Part shown: positions 46,323 through 52,715 of the stretch, piece after piece
Numbering within the stretch: the stretch's first letter is position 1
Layout of the letters: every line of letters starts with the position of its first letter
Origin: Streptomyces noursei
GTDB taxonomy: Bacteria; Actinomycetota; Actinomycetes; Streptomycetales; Streptomycetaceae
Direction of reading: 5' to 3'
Assembly: GCF_001646665.1 (NCBI RefSeq)
Contig: NZ_LWBU01000141.1
Coordinates: forward strand, 1 to 64,000
DNA: 64,000 bases
The notes under the pieces: model-generated
Told to the model about the DNA's origin: nothing
The model's database searches: none
What the model saw: the letters and a program-made list of their open reading frames with translations, nothing else
Made by a program: the position numbers and the translations under genes

Positions 46323-47219
46323 CTACCCCGCCACCGTCACGTCGAGGGCGGCGGGGTCCGCGCCGAGACGACACAGCAGGTGTGCGTGCCGTTCGGAGCA
46401 GCGGATCCGTACGGGCCGGTGGGCCGGTGCCCGGCCGAGCAGGAGGACGAGCTCCGTGGCGGACTCGGCACCGAGGAAACCCGTGCGCAGCAGGTCGACC
46501 GTGCGGGGGCCGGCCGGCGGTTCGGGGCCGCGGAGCAGGGCGGCGAGGGCACGGGTGAACTGTCCGTGCGTCGCCAGGTCCGCCTCGCCGATGACGTGGA
46601 GCGTGCCCGCGCCGTGCCGGCACCGCAGGTGTCCGAGGCGGGGCAGCAGGTTCTCGGGGTGCGCCCGGCCCATGGCCCGCAGGACCGGCTCGGGGAAGGA
46701 CCGCCGGTCGTAGGCGCAGACCTCGCTGTAGAAGCCGTCCGCGAAGAGGTGCCCGGCCCGGCGCTCGCGGTCCATCATCATGTCGAGATCGGCGCCCAGG
46801 TCGGCGACCCAGCCCATGTCGATGTACGTCCGCAGTCCGGTGTACCCCTCGGCACGGGCGGCCCCGGACTCCTCGACGATGCGCTGCCACTGCCGGTCGG
46901 CGGTGAACCGCCGGTCCGGCAGGATCAGTTCCCGCATGCTGCTCAGCTCCAGTTGCGCCCTCTCGTACCCGGACGCGGCCAGCAGCGCGTGGGCGCCTTG
47001 CAGTCGCGACCGGACCTGCGTCTCGGTCAGACGCGGCGGTCCGAAGACGATGACCTTCTCGCCGCGGGCCAGGCCGGACCAGACGAACGCGGCCAGCACG
47101 TCCCAGCCGGGTGCATCGTCGTCGTAGCACAGGAAGGCGTGGTGTCCGGGGCCCATGCGCTGCACGGGAAGCGTCCCGGGATGGTGCTCATCGTCGGCGA
47201 GCACGCCCATCTCACCCAC
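46323..47219 (-). CDS. MEDS-domain sensor with STAS-like C-terminus
   Basis: A 298-aa protein. The MEDS domain (about 20-195) shows GHHAFLCYDDDAPGWDVLAA, GEKVIVFGPP and YIDMGWVADLGADLDMMMDR with the FYSEVCAYDRRSFP block. The C-terminal 90 residues (GTLHVIGEADLATHGQFTRA, then RTVDLLRTGFLGAESATELV) look like a STAS domain. MEDS domains are thought to sense small hydrocarbon ligands in methylotrophs and regulate partner switching in actinobacteria. GTG 47219 is given; ATG 47210 is equally possible. It is coupled to the RsbW-like gene downstream. Confidence 0.83.
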   Translation of the reverse strand: MGEMGVLADDEHHPGTLPVQRMGPGHHAFLCYDDDAPGWDVLAAFVWSGLARGEKVIVFGPPRLTETQVRSRLQGAHALLAASGYERAQLELSSMRELILPDRRFTADRQWQRIVEESGAARAEGYTGLRTYIDMGWVADLGADLDMMMDRERRAGHLFADGFYSEVCAYDRRSFPEPVLRAMGRAHPENLLPRLGHLRCRHGAGTLHVIGEADLATHGQFTRALAALLRGPEPPAGPRTVDLLRTGFLGAESATELVLLLGRAPAHRPVRIRCSERHAHLLCRLGADPAALDVTVAG

Positions 47220-47267
47220 CCCCGTGTAACCGCCGTGTGGCGCTACGTTACCAATCTTCGCGGGCTC

Positions 47268-47456
47268 TCACTGCCGCTCCTCGGCGTCCGGGTGCCTCTC
47301 GCGCAGGGCGTCGCCGGGAATCGGACCCTTGGGCGCGGCCGGCGCGGGCCCTTCCGCCCGCTCGGCGGGGTCGTCCTCGTGCTGCCGCCGGGACTTGCGC
47401 TTCTCGTCCTCGAGCCGCTTGCGGACCTCTTCGGGCTTGTCTCCGAGCTGGTTCAC
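47268..47456 (-). CDS. small hydrophilic protein
   Basis: A 62-aa, highly charged protein starting MNQLGDKPEEVRKRLEDEKR and ending in a Pro/Ala/Glu tail. GTG 47456 is preceded by GGAGAGGGAC, a strong site, which makes translation credible. It has no membrane or secretion signal. Composition suggests a helical N-terminal half and disordered remainder. It is transcribed in the same direction as the MEDS/RsbW pair, 49 bp upstream of it. Function unknown. Confidence 0.65.
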   Translation of the reverse strand: MNQLGDKPEEVRKRLEDEKRKSRRQHEDDPAERAEGPAPAAPKGPIPGDALRERHPDAEERQ

Positions 47457-47712
47457 GTCCCTCTCCGTCTCGTCAGGGCGGGATCCGGACGTCCCGCTTC
47501 CGCCGTCAGCGTCACACAGACCCGCGCCGCCCGCATGCGGCGGATCCGCCGCCCGCGGACCGGGGCACCGCGCGGGGAGGCGGGGCGGCGGGGCCGGGCC
47601 CCGCCGCCCCCGGCGGGGAGCGGGAACGGCGGCGGGCGGCCCGGGAAGCCCGCCCGTATTGGTCCGGACCTTTGTATTGCCGCGTGGTTCGCCCGGGCGT
47701 CAAGCTGCGGGT

Positions 47713-48693
47713 ATGGAACTGGAGTTGCGGCACCTCAGGACGATCAGGGCCATCGCGGACGCCGGCAGTCTCACCAAGGCCGCGACGGCCCTGGGCCTCG
47801 CGCAGCCGGCGCTCAGCGCCCAGCTGAAGCGGATCGAGCGCTCGCTGGGCGGTGAACTCTTCGAGCGCGGACGGCAGGGGGTGCGGGCCACGGCACTCGG
47901 GGCGCTGGTGCTGGACCGTGCCCGGCTCGTCCTGCCGGCCGTGCTCGAACTGCAGGAGGAGGCCGTACGGTTCGCCCGGTCCGGGGCGCCGGCCGGTGCG
48001 GGGAGGCGTTCCCTGCGCATCGGGGGGACGCACGGGCCGCTGCTGGGCGGGCTCGTCGACCGGATCGCGTCGCGCGACCCCGGTGTGGAGGTGGTCACCC
48101 ACACCTCGTGGTCCGAGCGCGAGATCGCCGCCTCGACCCTGGAGGGCAGGCTGGACTACGCGTTGATCGGCACGTGCGGGGAGAGCCCGCCGCCCGAACC
48201 CGGCCGGCTGGTGTGGACGGAGGTGGCGCGCGACCCGGTGTTCGTGATGCTGGCCGCCGGGCATCCGCTCGCCGCCCGGCCCCGCGTCGAGCTGGGCGAG
48301 CTGGCCGGGGAGGCGTGGACGGACGTGCCGGGCGACGGGTGCTTCGCGGACTGCTTCGCCGCCGAGTGCGCCCGTGCCGGGTTCGCGCCGGTCTCCGTGT
48401 ACGAGACGGACATCGCGTCCTGCGTCCACCTGGTGCAGGTGGGCCGGGCCGTGGGCCTGTGCCGGGCGACGTTCCCGGACACCCCCGGCATGGTGACCCG
48501 GCCGCTGGCGGGCACGCCCCTGGTGTGGCGGCACCTGCTCGGCCGGCACCCGCACGCGGCCGCCGCGGTGGACGCGCCGCGCATGACGGGCCACCTGCGC
48601 GCGGCCCACCGCGCGGCGGTGGCCCGCAGCGGGAGCTACACCCGCTGGCTGGCGGCCCGCCCGCCATCGGAGGACGGTGACGCGGGCGGGTGA
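47713..48693 (+). CDS. LysR-family transcriptional regulator
   Basis: A 326-aa LTTR. The winged helix-turn-helix is in the first 65 residues (ELRHLRTIRAIADAGSLTKA, AATALGLAQPALSAQLKRIE), followed by a periplasmic-binding-like effector domain from about 95 (LRIGGTHGPLLGGLVDRIA; LDYALIGT). It has 16 extra C-terminal residues beyond typical members. ATG 47713 lacks a good ribosome site but is the clear homology start. The nearest divergent gene is the 62-aa protein gene, and the nearest downstream gene is the secreted protease. LTTRs usually regulate a neighbour in the presence of a small ligand. No TN11A-type site was identified. Confidence 0.9.
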   Translation: MELELRHLRTIRAIADAGSLTKAATALGLAQPALSAQLKRIERSLGGELFERGRQGVRATALGALVLDRARLVLPAVLELQEEAVRFARSGAPAGAGRRSLRIGGTHGPLLGGLVDRIASRDPGVEVVTHTSWSEREIAASTLEGRLDYALIGTCGESPPPEPGRLVWTEVARDPVFVMLAAGHPLAARPRVELGELAGEAWTDVPGDGCFADCFAAECARAGFAPVSVYETDIASCVHLVQVGRAVGLCRATFPDTPGMVTRPLAGTPLVWRHLLGRHPHAAAAVDAPRMTGHLRAAHRAAVARSGSYTRWLAARPPSEDGDAGG

Positions 48694-48775
48694 CGCCGGA
48701 CGGGGACGGGTGAAGCGGGAGGGGCGGGAGGGGCGTGGCGGGCGGAGCGGCGCGGGGGCGCGCCGGGGCTGGGGG

Positions 48776-48811
48776 TGCGGATGCGGGTGCGGGTGCGGGT
48801 GCGGGTGCGGG
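48776..48811. repeat. six tandem 6-bp repeats (TGCGGG)
   Basis: TGCGGA followed by five copies of TGCGGG, 36 bp in all, between the LysR gene and the protease gene. The length could vary between strains by slippage. It lies about 110 bp upstream of the protease ATG and so could affect promoter spacing. Confidence 0.85.
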
Positions 48812-48921
48812 CCATAACGCGGTGCAGGGGGCCGGCCGGGATCTCCCCCGGGGCGGGTCGCCGTCCCTACCGTTTCGGAGCAACTCCCCACCCCCCACCT
48901 CCGAGACCGAGGAGCCACTCC

Positions 48922-50283
48922 ATGTTCCACCGACACGCCAGAGCCGCGTGCGTGGGCGCCGTGACCGTGGGCGCGCTGGTCCTGACCGCCCTGCAAGGGG
49001 CCTCGGCCGCGACGCCCGCCCCGGCGGCGCGTTCGGCGGCCACCACGCTCGCCGTGTCCGCCGTGCAGCCGGACGTACTGCGCGCCATGCAGCGGGACCT
49101 GGGGCTGACCGGGGCCGAGGCGCGCGTCCGCCTGGCCAACGAGGCGGAGGCGGGCGCGACCGCAGCCCTTCTCCGGCAGCGGCTGGGCGGCTCGTTCGCG
49201 GGCGCCTGGGTCGAGGGGGACGTGTCGTCCGTCCTGACCGTCGCCACCACCCGTGCCGCCGACGCGGCGGCGATCAGGGCGAGCGGCGCCGAGGCCGACG
49301 TCGTCACGCATGGCCTGGCGCAACTCGACCGTACGAAGGCCGCGTTGGACCGGGCGGCCCGTACCACCGCCACCACCGGCGTGCCGGTCTGGTACGTCGA
49401 CGTCCGCACCAACTCCGTGGTGGTGGGCGCCGCCGACCGGGCGGCCGCCGCCGCGCTGGTGGCCCGGGTGGGCGAGGCCGACCGGTCGCGGATACGGGTC
49501 GTCCCGACGCGGGAACGACCGCGCCCGCTCTACGACATCAGGGGTGGTGACGCGTACTACATGGGGGGCTCGGGCCGCTGCTCGGTCGGCTTCGCGATCA
49601 CCCGCGGGACGCAAGCCGGCTTCGCGACGGCCGGGCACTGCGGCCGGGCCGGCACCACCACCACCGGCTACAACCAGGTGGCGCAGGGCTCGTTCCAGGC
49701 CTCGACGTTCCCGGGCCGGGACACGGCCTGGGTGGCGACCAGCACCAACTGGACGGCGACCCCGTACGTGAAGGGCGCGGGTGGCGCGAACGTCCAGGTC
49801 ACCGGCTCCGTCCAGCAGCCCGTCGGCGCCTCGGTCTGCCGCTCGGGCTCCACCACGGGCTGGCACTGCGGCACCATCCAGCAGCACAACACCAGCGTGA
49901 CCTACCCGGAGGGCACCATCAGCGGGGTGACCCGCACCTCGGTGTGCGCCGAGCCCGGGGACTCCGGCGGCTCGTACATCTCCGGCACCCAGGCGCAGGG
50001 CGTCACCTCGGGCGGGTCCGGCGACTGCCGCAGCGGAGGGACGACGTACCACCAGCCGATCAACCCGCTGCTTCAGGCGTACGGGCTGACGCTGAGGACG
50101 ACCACCGACCCCGACGACCCGGGCGACCCGGGTGAGCCGGGCGGCACGTGGGCCGCCGGCACCGTCTACCGGGCGGGCGACCAGGTCACGTACGGCGGTG
50201 CGACGTACCGCTGTCTGCAGGGCCACCAGGCGCAGGCCGGGTGGGAACCGCCGAACGTCCCGGCGCTCTGGCAGCGCGGCTGA
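48922..50283 (+). CDS. streptogrisin-like secreted serine protease with chitin-binding module
   Basis: A 453-aa secreted S1 (chymotrypsin-like) protease. Signal peptide about 1-30; pro-region about 45-200, with an alpha-lytic pro-domain-like LARVGEADRSRIRVVPTRE-type segment; mature protease about 200-395 with catalytic His in TAGHCG, Asp in GRDTAWV and Ser in EPGDSGGS; a TTTDPDDPGDPGEP linker; and a CBM5/12-like domain (about 408-453, TWAAGTVYRAGDQVTYGGAT, then WEPPNVPALWQ). The combination matches streptogrisin C. ATG 48922 has GAGGAG at about 8 nt. Cys positions fit three disulfides. It would degrade extracellular protein near chitin. Confidence 0.93.
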   Translation: MFHRHARAACVGAVTVGALVLTALQGASAATPAPAARSAATTLAVSAVQPDVLRAMQRDLGLTGAEARVRLANEAEAGATAALLRQRLGGSFAGAWVEGDVSSVLTVATTRAADAAAIRASGAEADVVTHGLAQLDRTKAALDRAARTTATTGVPVWYVDVRTNSVVVGAADRAAAAALVARVGEADRSRIRVVPTRERPRPLYDIRGGDAYYMGGSGRCSVGFAITRGTQAGFATAGHCGRAGTTTTGYNQVAQGSFQASTFPGRDTAWVATSTNWTATPYVKGAGGANVQVTGSVQQPVGASVCRSGSTTGWHCGTIQQHNTSVTYPEGTISGVTRTSVCAEPGDSGGSYISGTQAQGVTSGGSGDCRSGGTTYHQPINPLLQAYGLTLRTTTDPDDPGDPGEPGGTWAAGTVYRAGDQVTYGGATYRCLQGHQAQAGWEPPNVPALWQRG

Positions 50284-50322
50284 GGGTGCGCGCCGCGCCC
50301 GTCGGGGCGCCGGGCCGTGGGG

Positions 50323-50358
50323 GCGCGTGCCGTGACCGGCGACGGTCACGGCACGCGC
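50323..50358. terminator. bidirectional hairpin terminator
   Basis: Perfect 16-bp arms GCGCGTGCCGTGACCG (50323-50338) and CGGTCACGGCACGCGC (50343-50358) with a 4-nt loop follow the protease gene and face a minus-strand gene. Confidence 0.9.
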
Positions 50359-50412
50359 GTACCCGCGGCCGTACCCGTGCGTCCGCGGCCGGGAGCGCGG
50401 CACCGGGCGGTG

Positions 50413-50745
50413 TCAGCGCCCCCGGTCGCGGCGCTCGCGTACCGCCCTCATGTACGCGACGACCGCCGATGCCTTGTCGAGGAGCCAGACGGCGCTCAGC
50501 GAGAAGAGCGCGAAGCAGAGGAAGAACGCCACGACCGCCGACAGGAGGAGGAGTGGCAGGAAGGAGGACGTGGCGCCCCGGAACAGCGGCCCCGCCGCGC
50601 CCCCGGCCGCTCCCACGACGGGGACCAGCACCGCGACGAGCACGACGCGGCCCCGGCGGGGCTGCGCGTCGTCGTCCTCGGGATGCCCGTCACCGTCCTG
50701 GTGCCACGGGTCCCGGTCCGGGTGGTCGCTCGGTCCTTCGCTCAC
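50413..50745 (-). CDS. small two-helix membrane protein
   Basis: A 110-aa protein with a hydrophilic acidic/His-rich N-terminus (SEGPSDHPDRDPWHQDGDGH), two membrane helices (about 33-55 and 66-90) and a short basic tail. GTG 50745 was chosen by where the sequence becomes protein-like; the ribosome site is weak, and the frame is open further upstream to 50793. No family is recognised. It is divergent from the secreted-protein gene at 50876, with a 130-bp shared upstream region. Confidence 0.6.
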   Translation of the reverse strand: MSEGPSDHPDRDPWHQDGDGHPEDDDAQPRRGRVVLVAVLVPVVGAAGGAAGPLFRGATSSFLPLLLLSAVVAFFLCFALFSLSAVWLLDKASAVVAYMRAVRERRDRGR

Positions 50746-50875
50746 AGTGATCCAGTGTGCGGGGTGGGCCGTCCTTCCGGTAACGCGTATCAAGCTCTGG
50801 ATTCGCTCAAGTGCTCTCGCCCCGGGCCGGCCGGTGTGGTGCGATGCGGGCAGAGATCACGGAGCGGGGGGTGCG

Positions 50876-51421
50876 ATGACGGCACGGGTGAGGTCCCGGC
50901 TGGTGGCGGCGGGTGCCGCGGCCGTACTGCTGGGGGCGGGCAGCACGGCGTCCGGCGCGGCCGCCGGGGGCAGGGCGCTGGAGGGCGGCGGCGAAGGGCC
51001 GCTGTACACCATGGGGTTCGAGACGTTCGCGGCGGGCAAGGGCTACTGGTTCACCTGCCCACGGCTGACCAACCGTTCCTCCGAGCCCGTCGAGGTGCTC
51101 GGGGCCGAGCTGGCGGGCCCGCCGGCCCAGTGGCGGACCGGAGAGGTCCGGGCGGTCGACTGGGGGGGCGAGTCGGTGGGGATGGGGGCGTACGACGAGG
51201 ACTTCGCCACCACGCCGGTGATGCGGGAGGACCACTCCGGGCGGCCGGTGCGCATCGGGCCCGGCGAGCTCAGCACCGTCACGTACCTGGTGCGCGCCGA
51301 GCCCCGGTCGAAGTCCGCCGCGGGCCGGGCGGCAGGCTGCCGGATCACCTACCGCTCGGCCCACCGGGTGTACGTGGAAGAACTGGGCGCCGACTTCTTC
51401 CTCGGCCCCATGCGCGGCTGA
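50876..51421 (+). CDS. secreted protein of unknown function
   Basis: A 181-aa protein with a clear Sec signal peptide (about 1-31, ending GAAAG) and a beta-rich extracellular part with two Cys (FTCPRL and AGCRITYRSA). No anchor or known domain. ATG 50876 has a GGAG site about 10 nt upstream. The C-terminal VYVEELGADFFLGPMRG looks well packed rather than disordered. Single gene; it converges on the NRPS operon across a repeat-rich 76-bp spacer. Confidence 0.7.
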   Translation: MTARVRSRLVAAGAAAVLLGAGSTASGAAAGGRALEGGGEGPLYTMGFETFAAGKGYWFTCPRLTNRSSEPVEVLGAELAGPPAQWRTGEVRAVDWGGESVGMGAYDEDFATTPVMREDHSGRPVRIGPGELSTVTYLVRAEPRSKSAAGRAAGCRITYRSAHRVYVEELGADFFLGPMRG

Positions 51422-51490
51422 GGCGGCCACCCGCGGGCCGGGCGGCCACCCGCACATCCCGGGCGGCCACCCGCGCACCGCGGGCGGCCG
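51422..51490. repeat. tandem repeats between convergent genes
   Basis: Three exact copies of GGCGGCCACCCGC (51422-51434, 51441-51453, 51462-51474) and a degenerate fourth (from 51483) recur every 19-21 bp. They fill the gap between the secreted-protein gene and the 3' end of the NRPS operon. No long hairpin is present there. Confidence 0.85.
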
Positions 51491-51497
51491 CCGCGCG

Positions 51498-52715
51498 TCA
51501 CAGTGGGCGCAGCACCTCCAGACCGATCGCGGGCGCGGCCTTGTCGAGGTCGGCCAGGCACCCTTCGCGGGTGTCGCCGACGACCGTCACCAGGGCGTAG
51601 CGGCCGGCGACATGGCCGTGCGGCGGCAGCCGCAGCTCCTGGCCGGGGAGGGCGACCGCCAGGGCGGAGTCCACCCCGGCGGGCAGCGCCGCGCGGTCGA
51701 TCGACACGTGCCGGGCGATGCAGTCCGCCTCCGGGTAGTGGAAGCGGACGGCCGCCACGCGGTGCCGGTCGGGCCGGATGTCCGGTTCGTCGCCGCAGGC
51801 CACGCGGGCGGCGACGAGCGCGGCGTCGACCCCGAGGGCGAGCCGGCCGATGTCCGGGATGCGGTCGCCGCCGATCCGGGCGTTGATCTCCACGACCTTG
51901 GGGCCGGCGGCGGTGAGCCGCAGTTCGGTGTGGGTCCAGCCGGTGGTGAAGCCGACGGCCCGGTGCGCACCGGTCACCACGTCCCGGACGCGCGGGTCGT
52001 CCATCAGCGGGTCGCGGCCGTCGACGAGGTGGCCGACCTCCTCGAAGTACGGCGGGTAGCCGCAGTCCTTGCGGGCCACGAAGGCCAGCGACATCCGGCC
52101 CTCGTGCCAGGCCGCGTCGACGCTGATCTCGGGGCCGTCGAGGTACTCCTCCACCAGGACGTCCCCGGGGGCCACCTCCACGGCGCCGGGCGCGGTCGCC
52201 GCGCGGGCCAGCCGGAACCGGCCGGCCAGCAGGTGGGCGGACTCCACCTTCACCACGCCCGTACTGGCGTTCAGCGCCCGGGGTTTGAGCACCAGCGGGT
52301 AGCCCACCCGCGCGGCGGCGGCGCGGGCCTGCGGGAGCGAGGTGACGGGCACCGACTCGGCCTGCGGCACCCCGGCGGCGTGGAGCGCCTCGCGGGTGGC
52401 CCGTTTGTCGCGGCACCGCAGCACGGCCTCGGGCGGGCTGCCCGGCAGGCCGAGCAGCCGGGCCAGTCCGGCGGTCTGCACGACCCGGGTGTCGTCCCAG
52501 GTGACGACCCCGGCGCAGGCCAGGCCGCGGGCGGCGGCCGCCAGCGCGGCCGGGTCGGCGGTGTCGAGGACGGTGTGCCCGGTGAGGTACGGCGCCTCCC
52601 AGGTGGGCGCCCGGTCGGCGAGCAGGTGGACGTCGTACTCCCCGGCCACCGAGCGCAGCAGGTACTCGCGGTAGATCTGCGAGCCGGCGCCGACGAGGGC
52701 GAGTGTTCTCCTCAT
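51498..52715 (-). CDS. ATP-grasp carboxylate-amine ligase
   Basis: A 405-aa protein. N-terminal Rossmann-like pre-ATP-grasp region (about 1-105; LALVGAGSQIYREYLLRSVA), then an ATP-grasp domain: LVLKPRALNASTGVVKVES (nucleotide-binding Lys and loop), VLVEEYLDGPEISVDAAW, and the Mg-binding VEINARIGGDRIPDIG. The C-terminal 90 residues are an added lid-like domain. The family activates a carboxylate as acyl-phosphate and joins it to an amine, as in dipeptide ligases (BacD, DdaF). ATG 52715 overlaps the NRPS stop (ATGA), so it is the last gene of the operon and probably acts on the same product, either adding an amino acid or making a building block. Substrates unknown. Confidence 0.9.
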   Translation of the reverse strand: MRRTLALVGAGSQIYREYLLRSVAGEYDVHLLADRAPTWEAPYLTGHTVLDTADPAALAAAARGLACAGVVTWDDTRVVQTAGLARLLGLPGSPPEAVLRCRDKRATREALHAAGVPQAESVPVTSLPQARAAAARVGYPLVLKPRALNASTGVVKVESAHLLAGRFRLARAATAPGAVEVAPGDVLVEEYLDGPEISVDAAWHEGRMSLAFVARKDCGYPPYFEEVGHLVDGRDPLMDDPRVRDVVTGAHRAVGFTTGWTHTELRLTAAGPKVVEINARIGGDRIPDIGRLALGVDAALVAARVACGDEPDIRPDRHRVAAVRFHYPEADCIARHVSIDRAALPAGVDSALAVALPGQELRLPPHGHVAGRYALVTVVGDTREGCLADLDKAAPAIGLEVLRPL

